A DNA stretch of 64,000 nucleotides from Deltaproteobacteria bacterium (GTDB lineage Bacteria; Myxococcota_A; UBA9160; UBA4427): assembly GCA_029261855.1 (NCBI GenBank), contig JAJDAN010000011.1, forward strand, positions 204,646 through 268,645, given 5' to 3'. The notes below the pieces were generated by a model. The model was not told the DNA's origin. It did not search any database and saw only the letters and a program-made list of their open reading frames with translations. This document shows positions 7,990 through 20,050 of this stretch, piece by piece. The position numbers were made by a program, and so were the translations under genes. Position 1 is the first letter of the stretch. The number at the start of each line of letters is the position of its first letter.

Positions 7990-9357
7990 GGTGCCCTCGT
8001 CCTCCCTGCTCCGGTGCCAGTGTCCCACACCCTGATGGGCCACACGGACTCTTGCCGCGTGTCGAGATCACTGGCTTCGCTTCTGGGATCCGGTCGCCTG
8101 CCGGGAGCCGGGCGAACGACCTGCGAGGCTTCCTTTTGTAACGGATCCGCCGGTGGATCGAAAGCGGACCGTCCAATCAATGATAAGGCGATCGCGGGTC
8201 CCCAGGCCGTCTCTTTTCAGGGGTTTGCACGACCCGGCGCCGGTACCTGCTGGGTCAGGCAGTGAATCGCCCCCAGTCCCACCACGAGCTGCCGGGAAGG
8301 GACCCCGATGACCTCGCGGTCCGGGAGGCATTCGCGCAGGATCGCGAGGGCCCGCTCGTCTTCCGGGGTCTCGAAGGTGGGAACCAACGCCACACCGTTG
8401 GCCAGGTAGAAGTTCGCGTAGCTGGCGGGACAGCGTTCTCCTTCGAAGCGAAGCGGCGGGGGCATCGGAAGATCCACCACTTCGAGGCGCCGACCGCTGG
8501 CATCGCGCGCCTCGCGAAGCACCCTTCCGGCGCTCTTCAGAGGCGCGTAGCTCGGGTCCGACCGATCGTCCTCGACACAACAGACCACCTGGCCCGGCGA
8601 CACGAAGCGGGCGAAGTCGTCGACGTGGCCGTCCGTGTCGTCACCCGCGATGCCGTCGGGCAGCCACACCACCTGGCGGGCGCCGAGCCACTCTGCGAGC
8701 AGCGCCTCGACGCGCTCGCGAGTTCGAGGTGGCTCGCCGGCGAGCCGCCGGTTGTCGTTCAGCAGGCACGAGTCGCTGGTCAGCAGCGTGCCCTGGCCGT
8801 CGCCCTCGATCGATCCCGGCTCGAGGACGAACGGGGCCTCGAAGCGCCGGACACCGAATGCCTCGAGCGAGCGTCGAGCGACGGCCGCGTCCCGGTCCCA
8901 GGGCGGGTACTTGCCCCCCCAGGCGTTGAAGCCGAAATCAATGGCGGCGAGGGTCGGCGGCGCGTCCCGGGTCACGAACAGAGGTCCGTGATCGCGCACC
9001 CAGGCGTCGTCGCTCTCGATGTGGAAGAAGCGAAGCTCGGCCGCGCAGTCTCCGAGCAGCGCGCGCACCCGATCCTCGGCGTGCGCACCCGCAACGTTGA
9101 TGAACACCGCCTCGCGACCGGCGAGCCTGCGCACGATCTCCACGAAGGCCGCCTCGGCCTGCCGCAAGCAGCGGGGCCAGGTATCGGGATTGTGGGGCCA
9201 CGTCAGCCAGGTGGCCTGGTGGGGCTCCCATTCCGCCGGCCAGCGATAGCCCTCGGCGATCGGCGAGCGGTTGGGCGACGCGACGGCCGACGCAGAGGGT
9301 GAGGCGTTGGGCGGCGCAGAAGATGAGGCGTCGGGCGGCGCCCCGGTCTGCACCACC

Positions 9358-10248
<891 letters not shown>

Positions 10249-10320
10249 GGCAGCGCGGTTTTAGGGCACGGCAGCGAGGCCCGCAAGCAGGCATCCTCTC
10301 GCGCCGGGGGAGACGGGATC

Positions 10321-10818
10321 ATGTCCGACGAGGGTCCGGAACGAGGCAACGTGAGAGTGCTCTGGCTGGTGGACGCCTACAACGTCCTGCGCGTGAGCCT
10401 GTCGCCCCGCGCGGCTGCGAACGGCGCGACCCCGGCCGCTGAGGACGACCCGGATCCCGCACGCTGGTGGACCGCCGAGCGACGTCTCGCCCTGCTCGAA
10501 GCCGTGACCGGACTGCGCGAGCCCGCGCACGAGATCTGTCTCGTGTTCGACGCCCGCCAGCTCGACGAGGCGCTGGAGATCGAGGCCTCGGACGACGCCT
10601 GGCCCGCGCCCGGACACGTACGGAGCTTCTACGCGCCGTCCGCCGACGACTGGATCGTCGCGACACTGCGCGCCCGAGCGGACGACTTCGACCGCCGGCT
10701 CGTCGTCACCGCGGATCGGCGGCTCGCGAACCGGGCCCGCAGCCGGGGCGCGGAGATCGTCTCGACCCAGGACTTCGTCGGACTGTGCGGCGTGGACCGG
10801 GGCGGATCACCCGACTGA
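10321..10818 (+). CDS. NYN/YacP-like PIN-fold nuclease domain protein
   Basis: The protein has 165 residues from the ATG at 10321. A PIN-like fold is suggested by VLWLVDAYNVLRVSL at the N-terminus (aspartate and asparagine of the metal site), CLVFDARQLDE (second aspartate), DDWIVATLRARADDF and RRLVVTADRRLANRARSRGAEIVST. This pattern is that of NYN/YacP (Rae1-like) RNases. Role and target RNA are unknown. The 3' end overlaps the convergent dehydrogenase gene by 12 bp. The middle region is poorly conserved, so the family call is moderate. Confidence 0.65.
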   Translation: MSDEGPERGNVRVLWLVDAYNVLRVSLSPRAAANGATPAAEDDPDPARWWTAERRLALLEAVTGLREPAHEICLVFDARQLDEALEIEASDDAWPAPGHVRSFYAPSADDWIVATLRARADDFDRRLVVTADRRLANRARSRGAEIVSTQDFVGLCGVDRGGSPD

Positions 10819-11790
10819 GTGGACGAGGGGCCTGCCGTCCAGCCCGGCGGCGAGGTTGTCGACGGCCAGCCGGGCCATCCGCTGACGCGTGCGGACGCTG
10901 GCGCTCCCCACGTGCGGCGCGAGTACGAGGTTCGGCGTCGCCAGCAGCGGGCTGTCCGCCTGCAGGGGCTCGGAGGCGAAGACGTCCAGGGCGGCCGCCT
11001 TCAGGTGACCGGACGTCAGTGCCGCGGCGAGGGCCGGCTCGTCGACGATGCCGCCACGGGCCGTATTGACCAGGATCGCCCCGGGCTTCATGGCCGCGAT
11101 CTCGTCGGGGCCCAGAAGCCCCTGGGTCTCATTCGTCAAGGCAACGTGAACACTCACGAAATCCGCTTCTTGCAACAGCTGCTCCAGACTGACGGAATCG
11201 ACGCCGGGCACCGGCCGGCCCGACCGCGTCCAGCCGACGACCCGCATCCCGAAGCCCAGCGCGCGCCGGGCCACCGCCTGGCCAATGGCGCCCAGCCCAA
11301 CCAACCCTAGGGTCGCGCCGTGCAGATCGACACCCAGCAGCATGTCCGGGGCCCAGGGCCGCTCCGGCGTCCAGCGCCCCTCCCGAACGAAGCGATCGGC
11401 CTCGGGAATCCGGCGCGCCGCCGCCAGCATCAGCGCCAGGGTGAGGTCGGCGGTGGTCTCCACCAGGACGCCCGGCGTGTTCCCCACGAGAATCCCCCGT
11501 CGCCCAGCCGCGACCAGATCGATGTGATCGACCCCCACCGACATGCTCGAGATGACCCGGAGCCGGGGACAGCCCTCGATCAGGGAGGCGTCGATCCGAT
11601 CGGTCAGCAAGCACAGGAGACCGTCCGCACCCGAAGCGCGCTTCCGCAGTTCAGCAGCCGGCGGCGGCCCCTCCCCGTCCCAGATGTCGACCTCGCTCCG
11701 TTCCTGAAGGGGAGTCAGGATCCCCGGGGTGCCGAGGCTCTCGGGATCGAACGTCGCGAACACGCGCGTCCTCGCATCTAGCGGATCCAA
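10807..11790 (-). CDS. D-isomer-specific 2-hydroxyacid dehydrogenase (GRHPR-like)
   Basis: From the TTG at 11790 the protein has 327 residues and starts LDPLDARTRVFATFDPE. The TTG has GGAG six bases upstream; an in-frame extension to 11877 is unconserved. The Rossmann motif is LGLVGLGAIGQAVA (about 145-158). The catalytic set includes Arg in NTARGGIVDE, Glu in FASEPL and His in LAPHVGSAS. SMSVGVDHIDL lies in the substrate domain. The family reduces 2-oxo acids with NAD(P)H; glyoxylate or hydroxypyruvate is the likely substrate by sequence type. Confidence 0.88.
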   Translation of the reverse strand: MDPLDARTRVFATFDPESLGTPGILTPLQERSEVDIWDGEGPPPAAELRKRASGADGLLCLLTDRIDASLIEGCPRLRVISSMSVGVDHIDLVAAGRRGILVGNTPGVLVETTADLTLALMLAAARRIPEADRFVREGRWTPERPWAPDMLLGVDLHGATLGLVGLGAIGQAVARRALGFGMRVVGWTRSGRPVPGVDSVSLEQLLQEADFVSVHVALTNETQGLLGPDEIAAMKPGAILVNTARGGIVDEPALAAALTSGHLKAAALDVFASEPLQADSPLLATPNLVLAPHVGSASVRTRQRMARLAVDNLAAGLDGRPLVHSVG

Positions 11791-12090
11791 CGTCTTCTCC
11801 TGCAACCGAAAGTCCTCTCGCAGCGCTTGACCGGAGGGGTCCCCACGAAATAAGGTTGCGCGTCTGCGAACCCGCACCCCCGCGTCGGGTCCGCCGGATC
11901 ACCGCGCCCCCCCAGCAACGCGCATCGCGCCGCGGGAGGCCGCTGTCTCTCGGCGGCCTCGCCGCTCGACGTGTGGATTCTACACGTCGGCCCGTGATGG
12001 GTTGGCCCTGACCACCGCACCCGATGGCCCGGCTCGACCCAAGCGATTCGATCCGACCGACACTGAGACCGAGAGAGGGAAGAGGACTTC
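11791..12090. promoter_or_regulatory. Upstream region of the MMPL gene with two adjacent perfect dyads
   Basis: This 300-bp non-coding stretch separates the divergent dehydrogenase and MMPL genes. Two perfect inverted repeats stand side by side: gaggccgc (11936-11943) with gcggcctc (11953-11960), and cgacgtgt (11967-11974) with acacgtcg (11982-11989). The second has the form of a TetR-type operator. Either could instead be an RNA hairpin in the MMPL leader. No clear sigma-70 boxes were recognised. Confidence 0.5.
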
Positions 12091-15000
12091 ATGGCAGCAG
12101 AGGCCCCCACCACAGGAACCGTGTCCGCCACCCTGAAGTTCGCCCGGGGTGTGGTCAAGTACCGGGCCCCCATCGCCCTGTCCCTGATCCTCTCTACCGC
12201 GTTCTTCTTCTATCCGATCCTGAACGCTGCGCTGCTGATCTTCGACGCGAAGCTGCCGGGACCGGTCGTTCGGATCGACACCGAGGCTCGCGCCCAGTGG
12301 CCCGACCACCCGTTCATCCACGCCCAGGACAAGTTCGCGGGCAAGTTCGGCGGATCCTCGACGGTCGCCCTCGCCGTCGTCGTGAAGGACGGCACGATCT
12401 TCAATCCCGAGACCATCGAGAAGATCCACCGCATCACGCGCCGACTCGACGGCATCGGTTACGACAGCCACACCGAAGAGCGTGACGAGCTGCGTTACAA
12501 GTGGGAAGACGAGGAGGTGCTGTCGCAGCAGGAGATCCAGAAGGAACTCGATCGGCTCTACCCGCCCTACCCGGTGAACCACTACCGGATCATGTCCGTC
12601 ACCCACAGCAGCACCCGCGTCGTGCAGATCGAATCGTCGGGCGACATCGAAACGCGGGTGCTGGTCGAGAAGGTGCCCAAGACCCAGGAAGAGGCCGACG
12701 TCATCGGCGACCGGGTCCGTCAGAATCCGCCGTTCATCTACGGACGTCTTGTCTCACTCGACCAGAAGGGCGCCCTCGTCACCGCGGGCTTCATTACCGA
12801 CCGACTCAACAGCCGGGAGACCTACCTCGCGGTCTTCGACTACGTCCAGCAGATCAAGGCCGACGAAGAAGACGACAACCACGAGATCTACGTCTCGGGC
12901 GTACCGATCCTCGTGGGCTGGATCTTCGTCCACGCGTTCCAGATCCTGGTCTTCGTCATCCTGACAGTCGTCGCCATCTTCCTGCTGCTGCTGGCCTACT
13001 TCAGACGCTGGCACGGCGTGCTCATCCCATTCATCGCGGCCATCGCCACCGTGATCTGGGGCCTGGGCTTCACGGGCTGGGTGGGCATCACCTTCGACCC
13101 ACTCATCCTCGTCATTCCCACCATCATCACCGCGCGGGCCATCTCGCACACGGTGCAGATGGCCGAGCGCTTCTTCGAGGACTACGAGGTGCTGCTGCCC
13201 GCCATGGGCGACCCCAACGCCGCGAAGATCGAAGCGGCGACGGTGGCCATGAGCGAGCTCATCGTGCCCGGCACCCTGGGCATCATCACCGACGTCGCCG
13301 GTCTGCTCGTCATCCTCGTGACCTCGATCCCCCAGATGCGCGACCTCGGCATCTTCGGTGCGTTCTGGGTGTCCTCCATCCTGATCACGGTGGAGATCCT
13401 CCACCCGGTGCTCATCTGCTATCTGCCGGCACCCCATGACCACGAGCACTTCCTGCCGGGCTTCATGGTGCGCTTCACGGGCTTCATCGGCTGGCTGACG
13501 ACCCACAAGGTCTTCAAGTGGGCAATCGCCGCGATGACGGTCTTCCTGCTGCTGAGCTCGACCTGGGTCACCCTCTTCCATTCGAAGATCGGCGAGGCGC
13601 TTCCGGGCACGCCGCTGCTCTTCCCGGACCACCCGTGGAATGTCGCCACGGCGGAGATCGCGTCGCGCTTCGGCGGCATCGACACTTTCGTGATCTACCT
13701 CGAGGGCGACAAGGACAAGGCCAGCGGCGATCCCACGCCGGTGCGCGGCATGGAGAACTTCGAGCGCTGGATGGGAACCCACACGGACCTGGGCGCCACC
13801 ATCTCGTTGGTGCCGATCCTGCGGACCTATTCCGCGATCAACCACTACGGGGATCCGAAGTGGTCGTTCATCTCGAACGACCAGGCGACGGTGCGCCAGG
13901 CGATCTACCAGCTGCGTACCAACGGCGCCCCGGGCGCGCTGCGTCCGTTCATCACCGAGGACGGCAAGGACGCGAACGTCTCGTTCCTCTACCGCGATCA
14001 CAAGGGCGAGACGATCCGGAAGGCGGTCATTTCGGCCGAGGAATTCATCAAGCGCAATCCCATGGGCCAGGTGATCGTGCGCCTCGACAAGGACCGCGGC
14101 TCACCCGAACAGAGCGCCCTGTCACCGAACCGGCTGCTCGACACCTGGTACTACATGCTCGGGCCGCTGCTGCCACCGCGGCACCACACCCTGACGGTCC
14201 AGATCCGCCAGGGCGACGGCACCTACGTCCATCAACAGGTGAACACGTTCAACGGCGTCGACGGTCTACCGGACTGGATCGAGGAGTTCCGCGAAGGCGC
14301 CATCGGAGACTACGAGACCAAGCTCTACGACGTGGAAGAAGGCGACTTCTTCAGTTGGCCGGACAGCCTGGCGGAATGGCAGCTCGAGGACATCGACTAC
14401 TGGTGGGAGAACGAGGAGTTCGGCATCCGCGCCGTGTCCGCCAACACCACCAACCTGATGGTCCAGGACCTCAAGGACGTGGACGAAATCGTCGCCTACC
14501 AGCCCACGAATTCGTGGACCCGCGGCGTGCAGTTCGTGATGGCCGGCGGCTTGATGGGCATCCTGGCCGCCATCGACGACGAGGTCGAACGCAGCCACGT
14601 CGCCAACATCATCCTGATCTTCCTCGTGATCTTCGTGCTGCACTCGGTGACCTACAAGTCGGTCTCCAGTGGCGCGATCATCCTGCTGCAGATCATGACG
14701 GCAACCATGCTGTCCCTGGCGTACATGGCCATCGTCGGCATGGGACTCAACATCAACACGCTGCCAGTGCAATCCGTCGGCGTCGGCATCGGGGTCGATT
14801 ACGCGATCTACATCGTGGACCGCATCCGCCACGAGGTGGTCGACACCGAAGACATCGACGAGGCCATCCGGCGCGCCATCCGGACCACGGGCATGGCGGT
14901 GACCTTCACGGCAACGACCATCGTCGGCGGCGTCTTCTTGTGGATCTTCTCGGACCTGCGCTTCCAGGCCGACATGGCGAAGATGTTGTGCATCCTGATG

Positions 15001-15150
15001 GTGATCAACATGCTGGGCGCCATCACCGTGGTCCCCGCCTTCTACTCCATCGCACGCCCGAAGGTCGCGACGGCGCTGTTGACCGACGACCAGCGCGAGG
15101 CGATCCAACGCCAGAAGGCGGCGGAGGCAGCCAAAGGGCTGGTCGACTGA
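12091..15150 (+). CDS. MMPL/RND-family transporter
   Basis: The 1019-residue inner-membrane protein has two RND halves. Each has one N-terminal helix (about 30-50 in the first half), a large periplasmic domain, then a five-helix bundle (about 275-470 and about 835-985). Sterol-sensing-domain-like segments include HEIYVSGVPILVGWIFVHAFQ and VGVGIGVDYAIYIVDRIRHE; the latter carries the GxxxDY/F proton-relay signature of MMPL proteins. Such exporters move lipids or hydrophobic compounds by proton motive force. No membrane-fusion partner is adjacent. It is monocistronic, ends in a strong hairpin, and is preceded by two dyads. The substrate is not inferable. Confidence 0.9.
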   Translation: MAAEAPTTGTVSATLKFARGVVKYRAPIALSLILSTAFFFYPILNAALLIFDAKLPGPVVRIDTEARAQWPDHPFIHAQDKFAGKFGGSSTVALAVVVKDGTIFNPETIEKIHRITRRLDGIGYDSHTEERDELRYKWEDEEVLSQQEIQKELDRLYPPYPVNHYRIMSVTHSSTRVVQIESSGDIETRVLVEKVPKTQEEADVIGDRVRQNPPFIYGRLVSLDQKGALVTAGFITDRLNSRETYLAVFDYVQQIKADEEDDNHEIYVSGVPILVGWIFVHAFQILVFVILTVVAIFLLLLAYFRRWHGVLIPFIAAIATVIWGLGFTGWVGITFDPLILVIPTIITARAISHTVQMAERFFEDYEVLLPAMGDPNAAKIEAATVAMSELIVPGTLGIITDVAGLLVILVTSIPQMRDLGIFGAFWVSSILITVEILHPVLICYLPAPHDHEHFLPGFMVRFTGFIGWLTTHKVFKWAIAAMTVFLLLSSTWVTLFHSKIGEALPGTPLLFPDHPWNVATAEIASRFGGIDTFVIYLEGDKDKASGDPTPVRGMENFERWMGTHTDLGATISLVPILRTYSAINHYGDPKWSFISNDQATVRQAIYQLRTNGAPGALRPFITEDGKDANVSFLYRDHKGETIRKAVISAEEFIKRNPMGQVIVRLDKDRGSPEQSALSPNRLLDTWYYMLGPLLPPRHHTLTVQIRQGDGTYVHQQVNTFNGVDGLPDWIEEFREGAIGDYETKLYDVEEGDFFSWPDSLAEWQLEDIDYWWENEEFGIRAVSANTTNLMVQDLKDVDEIVAYQPTNSWTRGVQFVMAGGLMGILAAIDDEVERSHVANIILIFLVIFVLHSVTYKSVSSGAIILLQIMTATMLSLAYMAIVGMGLNINTLPVQSVGVGIGVDYAIYIVDRIRHEVVDTEDIDEAIRRAIRTTGMAVTFTATTIVGGVFLWIFSDLRFQADMAKMLCILMVINMLGAITVVPAFYSIARPKVATALLTDDQREAIQRQKAAEAAKGLVD

Positions 15151-15169
15151 GGGGCCGGTCGACGGATCG

Positions 15170-15191
15170 GACGCCCCACGCGCGGGGCGTC
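15170..15191. terminator. Hairpin between convergent MMPL and ppsR genes
   Basis: A perfect 8-bp GC-rich stem, gacgcccc (15170-15177) and ggggcgtc (15184-15191) with loop acgcgc, lies 19 bp after the MMPL stop. Its last two bases are within the ppsR stop codon. No T-run follows. It may act on both convergent transcripts. Confidence 0.6.
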
Positions 15192-16020
15192 ACGCCCCCG
15201 GCGGGTCCTGCTGGTAGAGCTCGATGATTCGGGTCGCGTTCTCTTCGACGGCGCGACCGCCGACGTCCACCAACTTCCAGCCACGCTGCCGACAGATCCG
15301 GCGCGCACGCTCGATCTCGGTCTTCATCGCCTCGTTGTCCGTATAGGAGCTGGTGTAGGTGCGGGAACCGATGGCCCGCACGCGCGCCTGGCGCAACGGC
15401 TTCAGCTTCGTCGGGTCGATCACGAGGCCGAAGATCTTGCGCGGGTCCATTTCCAAAAGCACCCGCGGCGGATCGACGTGGGGAACGATGGGAATGTTGC
15501 CAGTCTTGTAGCCCCGCTGCGCCATGTACATCGAGAGCGGCGTCTTGGAGGTGCGAGACACGCCCGTGAGAACGATCTCGGCCTCGTGCAGGGTCTTCTG
15601 ATTCGCACCGTCGTCGTGCCGTACGGCGAACTCGACGGCCTCGACACGCTTGAAGTAGTCGTCGGTGAAGCCATGGAGCAGACCCGGCTGGTGACGCGGC
15701 TCGGTGTGGAGCCGCTGGGCAACCTTCGCGATCAAGGGCCCGAGCAGATCGACGGTCGCGACACCGAGCCGCTCGGCCTCCTGCTGCAGGGCGGCCACGA
15801 TGCGCCCCTCCACCAGACTGAAGACCACGAGTGCCCGCACCTCGCCGGCCCGCGCCATGACCCGTCGCAGCTCCGCTTCGTGGCGGATGCCGCCGAAGAT
15901 CCGCAGCCGCCACGGCGCCTGGAACTGCAGCATGGCGGCGCGCACGGCGGCCGCGCAGGTCTCTCCCGTGCCGTCCGAAACGACGATGACTTCGGTGACC
16001 GGGCTCTCTTCCTGCACCAT
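15190..16020 (-). CDS. ppsR: Pyruvate, phosphate dikinase regulatory protein (bifunctional kinase/pyrophosphorylase)
   Basis: The 276-residue DUF299-family enzyme starts VTEVIVVSDGTGETCAAAVRAAM. Its P-loop-like motif GVSRTSKTPLSMYMAQRG lies at about residues 152-169. This is followed by KTGNIPIVPHVDPP and a conserved C-terminus SRTYTSSYTDNEAM. These proteins inactivate PPDK or PEP synthase by ADP-dependent threonine phosphorylation and reactivate it by phosphorolysis. The target dikinase gene is not in the window; ptsP at 44-46 kb is a related PEP-using enzyme but not its known substrate. Confidence 0.93.
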   Translation of the reverse strand: MVQEESPVTEVIVVSDGTGETCAAAVRAAMLQFQAPWRLRIFGGIRHEAELRRVMARAGEVRALVVFSLVEGRIVAALQQEAERLGVATVDLLGPLIAKVAQRLHTEPRHQPGLLHGFTDDYFKRVEAVEFAVRHDDGANQKTLHEAEIVLTGVSRTSKTPLSMYMAQRGYKTGNIPIVPHVDPPRVLLEMDPRKIFGLVIDPTKLKPLRQARVRAIGSRTYTSSYTDNEAMKTEIERARRICRQRGWKLVDVGGRAVEENATRIIELYQQDPPGA

Positions 16021-16058
16021 GGCCGCAGCTTAGCGTCGCACCGGACGACTGCCCGGGC

Positions 16059-16994
16059 TCACGGCGCACGGTAGACGCTGCTCTGCGGGTGGAAGGCCAT
16101 CCACGCGAACCAGAAGCCCTCGATCACCTCGACCTCGTCGGGCGCGTCCACCCGAAAGCTCGCGCGTGTCCCGTCGTATTCGATCCGGACGTCGTGCCCT
16201 GCGAAGCGGTCGCGCAGGACGCCTTCCGTCTTCGCGATCTCGTCCAGCGCGTAGGCACGCGCCTGGCCGTCCGCCGTGCGCAACCCGACGACGCGGGTCT
16301 TCGGGTGATAGCGCGCGTCGAGGGGCGCGGGGAAGTACAAGCGGTCGGACTGTTCGTAGCCGGCGTACGGCGACTGGGCGTAGTCGCGCGCGTGACCGGT
16401 GTCGCGCGACAGGACGGTCGAAGTCGGATGCAGCGCCCGCCACGCGCCCCAGGTGGTCGTGCGCGCGCGCAACAGCGTGAGCCGACGACCGCGCTGGGGG
16501 CCGGTCACGGCTTCGGCGGAGATCTGCGACCACAGGCTGTCGCTGGCGCGGTCGAACATCAGCAAGTCGGATCGGTAGAGCAAGCCCGACACGCCGAAGC
16601 GAAGCTCGCGACCGTTCACCCGGCGATCGAACACCATGGCCGTTCCGCACAGCGGACAGAAGGACACCAGGATCGGCCTGCCGCCGAGCCGGTCGTTCAC
16701 CAGCTCGTGCCAGGTCAGGACGGCGATCGGATAGGCGCGCGCCTGGCCGGCGACCTCGACGCCGATGACCCGGCTGTCGTCGGACCAGGGCGACTCCTTG
16801 GCCGGCAGGGTCCGGGGATCGTCGAGGGCGGGGATGCCGTCCCGCGGTGGTCCACCGCGCCGGATCTCTTCCACGGGGATCCGCGCGCCCGCGAGGGAGA
16901 ATCCGTTGAGTGCCGCGGGTTCGGCCGCGCGCGAGCTGCCGCCTGCGAGCGAGATCAGCGCGGCAATGCACAGGACGAGCCGGTGTGAGCGCAT
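16059..16994 (-). CDS. DUF3179 domain-containing exported protein
   Basis: The 311-residue protein has a signal peptide ([23 protein letters not shown], cleavage near residue 23). The DUF3179 core includes [34 protein letters not shown], the cysteine pair [34 protein letters not shown] and a late [14 protein letters not shown]. The function of the family is unknown. The CPLCG pair and signal peptide suggest a periplasmic metal- or redox-linked protein; that is inference. The start ATG at 16994 is preceded by GGGGGA. It is divergent from leuS. Confidence 0.88.
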   Translation of the reverse strand: MRSHRLVLCIAALISLAGGSSRAAEPAALNGFSLAGARIPVEEIRRGGPPRDGIPALDDPRTLPAKESPWSDDSRVIGVEVAGQARAYPIAVLTWHELVNDRLGGRPILVSFCPLCGTAMVFDRRVNGRELRFGVSGLLYRSDLLMFDRASDSLWSQISAEAVTGPQRGRRLTLLRARTTTWGAWRALHPTSTVLSRDTGHARDYAQSPYAGYEQSDRLYFPAPLDARYHPKTRVVGLRTADGQARAYALDEIAKTEGVLRDRFAGHDVRIEYDGTRASFRVDAPDEVEVIEGFWFAWMAFHPQSSVYRAP

Positions 16995-17127
16995 GGGTCC
17001 CCCGGGTTCTCTACGGCGCGAAGCGGCGGCCCGGTTACCCGGCAGCGCCGACCCGCGACGTCTCGTGACGCCGCAAGTTCGCGATCTCGTTGACGTTCGG
17101 GAGCCCGAGGGCCATTCTCTGCGTCCC

Positions 17128-19764
17128 ATGGCCTACGACCCCAAGACGATCGAGCCGAAGTGGCAGGACTACTGGCTCGAAAACGAGACCTTCCGGGTCG
17201 AACTCGACCGCAGCAAGCCCAAGTACTACGTGCTCGACATGTTCCCGTACCCGTCCGGGGACGGGCTCCACGTCGGACATCCCGAGGGCTACACGGCCAC
17301 GGACATCCTGGCCCGCTACAAGCGCATGCGCGGCTTCAACGTCCTGCATCCCATGGGCTGGGACGCCTTCGGCCTCCCCGCCGAGCAGTACGCGATCAAG
17401 ACGGGCACGCATCCGCGCGTCACCACCCAGCGCAATATCGACCGCTTCCGCAAGCAGATCCGCTCGTTCGGCTTCTCGTACGACTGGTCGCGGGAAATCG
17501 ACACCACCGACCCGGCCTACTTCCGCTGGACCCAGTGGATCTTCTGCAAGCTCTACGAGCGTGGGCTCGCCTATCGGGCCGAGGTGCCGGTCAACTGGTG
17601 CCCGGCTCTCGGCACGGTGCTCGCCAACGAAGAAGTAATCGACGGCACGAGCGAAGTCGGCGGCCACCCCGTCGAGCGACGTCCCATGCTGCAGTGGATG
17701 CTGCGCATCACCCAGTACGCGGACCGGCTGATCGAGGACCTCGAAGGTCTCGACTGGCCCGAGTCCATCAAGAAGATGCAGCGCGACTGGATCGGCCGAT
17801 CCGAAGGCGCGCGCATCCGCTTCGAGGTAGAGGGCCACCCGGACGCGCCCATCGAGGTCTTCACGACCCGACCGGACACGCTCTTCGGTGCCACCTACAT
17901 GGTGCTCGCGCCGGAGCACGAGCTCGTCGCGCGCATCACTGGCGCGGAACAGCGCGCTGCCGTCGACGCCTACGTGACCCAGGGCGCGCACCGCAGCGAG
18001 CGGGCGCGGCTCGCCGAGAAGACCGGCGTCTTCACCGGCGCCCACGCGGTGCACCCGGTGACGGGTGCGCGCATCCCCATCTGGATCGCCGACTACGTGC
18101 TCGCCGGCTACGGGACGGGCGCCATCATGGCGGTCCCGGCCCACGACGAGCGCGACCACGCGTTCGCCCGGGGATTCGAGCTGCCCATCGTCGAGGTCGT
18201 CTCGTCGCCCGCAGGCCACGACATCCAGCAGGCAGCCTTCGTCGGAACCGGCGCCAGCGTCAACTCGGACTTCCTCGACGGACTCGCCACCCCGGACGCC
18301 AAGCGCAAGATGATCGACTGGCTCGTCGAGAACGGGCGAGGCGATGCCGAGGTGACCACCAAGCTGCGGGACTGGCTCTTCAGCCGGCAACGCTACTGGG
18401 GCGAGCCCTTCCCGGTGATCCACCGGGAAGACGGCACGACCGCGCTCATCCCCGGGTCCGATCTACCCCTCACCCTGCCCGAGCTCGAAGACTTCAAGCC
18501 GAGCGGCGACTTCCTGCCGCCTCTCGCCCGGGTCAAGAGTTGGATCGAGACGACGGACCCCGAGACCGGCAAGCCCGCCCTGCGCGACGCCAACACCATG
18601 CCTCAGTGGGCCGGCAGCTGTTGGTACTACCTGCGCTTCGTCGACCCCCGCAACGACGAGGAGCCGTGGAGCCAGGAGGCCTCGGACTACTGGATGCCCG
18701 TCGATCTGTACGTCGGCGGCGCCGAGCACGCGGTGCTGCACCTGCTCTACGCACGCTTCTGGCACAAGGTCTTCTACGACCTCGGGCTCGTGAAGACGAA
18801 GGAGCCCTTCCAGAAGCTCATCAATCAGGGAATGATCCTGGGCGAGAGCTACCGCTACTACGACGACAACCCGTCCGACAAGGAGGACGTCCCGGTCTCG
18901 ATCTTCGACCACACCCAGGTCGAGTGGGACGGCGAGACACCTCTGGCCCGCGGCACCGGCCAGGAGCTGAAGGCGCGCTGGATCATGCCCGGCGAGGTGT
19001 CCCAGGTGGAGGGCCGCCCCATTCACCCGGACCATCCCGAGGTCGCCCTCGAGCCCGTGATCGAGAAGATGTCGAAGAGCCGCGGCAACGTCGTCAACCC
19101 GGACGACGTCGTCGACGAGCTCGGTGCCGATTCCCTGCGGATCTACGAAATGTTCCTCGGGCCGCTCGAGAAGGCCGCACCCTGGTCGACCAAGGACATC
19201 CAGGGTGTGTCGCGCTTCCTGCACCGCAGCTGGCGCCTGCTGATGGAAGACGCGGAAGACGGCAGCAGTCGCCTGCGCGAGCTCGCGCCCGGCGGCGGCA
19301 GCGAGGCCCAGGCGCGGCTCACCGCCGAGACCATCGTCGGGGTGACCGAAGACATCGAGGCGCTCCACTTCAACACAGCGATCTCGAAGCTGATGGTCCT
19401 GGTGCGTGACATCGCCAAGGACGGTCCGCTGCCGGAGAACTCTGCCCGCGCCCTGACCTTGCTGCTGTCACCCTTCGCACCGCATCTGGCCGAAGAGCTG
19501 TGGCAACGGCTCGGGAACCCGACGACCCTGGCCTACGAGCCCTGGCCACGGGCCGATGAGTCCTTGCTCGTGAAGGACAGCGTCACCCTCGCCGTGCAGG
19601 TGAACGGCAAGCGCCGCTGCGAGATCACGGTGCCCGCAGACGCGGGGAAGGATGCGATCACCGAGGCTGCGATCGCATCCGAGAGTGTTCAACGGCATCT
19701 TTCGGGACGCGAACCCAAGAAGGTGATCGTCGTCCCCGGGCGCCTCGTCAACATCGTCGGCTGA
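17128..19764 (+). CDS. leuS: Leucyl-tRNA synthetase
   Basis: The 878-residue class I synthetase charges tRNA-Leu. HIGH is HVGH at 48-51 in [21 protein letters not shown], and KMSKS is intact at 647-651. The CP1 editing domain shows [19 protein letters not shown] and a [15 protein letters not shown] motif. A leucine-specific insertion precedes KMSKS ([12 protein letters not shown] region). The start [16 protein letters not shown] at 17128 matches family length; longer upstream extensions are unsupported. It is transcribed alone, divergent from the DUF3179 gene. Confidence 0.97.
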   Translation: MAYDPKTIEPKWQDYWLENETFRVELDRSKPKYYVLDMFPYPSGDGLHVGHPEGYTATDILARYKRMRGFNVLHPMGWDAFGLPAEQYAIKTGTHPRVTTQRNIDRFRKQIRSFGFSYDWSREIDTTDPAYFRWTQWIFCKLYERGLAYRAEVPVNWCPALGTVLANEEVIDGTSEVGGHPVERRPMLQWMLRITQYADRLIEDLEGLDWPESIKKMQRDWIGRSEGARIRFEVEGHPDAPIEVFTTRPDTLFGATYMVLAPEHELVARITGAEQRAAVDAYVTQGAHRSERARLAEKTGVFTGAHAVHPVTGARIPIWIADYVLAGYGTGAIMAVPAHDERDHAFARGFELPIVEVVSSPAGHDIQQAAFVGTGASVNSDFLDGLATPDAKRKMIDWLVENGRGDAEVTTKLRDWLFSRQRYWGEPFPVIHREDGTTALIPGSDLPLTLPELEDFKPSGDFLPPLARVKSWIETTDPETGKPALRDANTMPQWAGSCWYYLRFVDPRNDEEPWSQEASDYWMPVDLYVGGAEHAVLHLLYARFWHKVFYDLGLVKTKEPFQKLINQGMILGESYRYYDDNPSDKEDVPVSIFDHTQVEWDGETPLARGTGQELKARWIMPGEVSQVEGRPIHPDHPEVALEPVIEKMSKSRGNVVNPDDVVDELGADSLRIYEMFLGPLEKAAPWSTKDIQGVSRFLHRSWRLLMEDAEDGSSRLRELAPGGGSEAQARLTAETIVGVTEDIEALHFNTAISKLMVLVRDIAKDGPLPENSARALTLLLSPFAPHLAEELWQRLGNPTTLAYEPWPRADESLLVKDSVTLAVQVNGKRRCEITVPADAGKDAITEAAIASESVQRHLSGREPKKVIVVPGRLVNIVG

Positions 19765-20050
19765 CGCAGATCCTCGCGGGCAAGAGAATGGAGAGGGCTC
19801 GGTAGACCCACCACACCAGAGCTTTGGAACCGCCGCCCTCTCCGGGTCTTGCAGTGGGTCAGTGTCCGCTGCGGCGCAGAAGGTTGCACAGCGCCCGGCC
19901 ACACTGGGATGGCTACTCAGACCGGGAGTCGCAAGGTGATGCGGGTCCCCCCCGAAACGCCCGGGGGCGCCGACGGACACCCGGCTGGAAGAACCCCGAC
20001 TTTCCGGACTGAGGGCGCGCCGGAGCTGGGGAAGTCGAGGTGGGGGCGGT
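19765..20050. other. Non-coding region between convergent leuS and the STH-like gene
   Basis: No gene was recognised in these 286 bp. An inverted repeat ggagagggc (19790-19798) and gccctctcc (19835-19843) has a 36-nt loop and may help end leuS transcription. It lacks a T-tract, so the terminator call is weak. Confidence 0.4.

Noticed and set aside
12754-14001. 415-codon open frame opposite the MMPL gene
   Set aside because: Low-complexity Asp/Arg-rich translation typical of the antisense of a GC-rich membrane protein gene.
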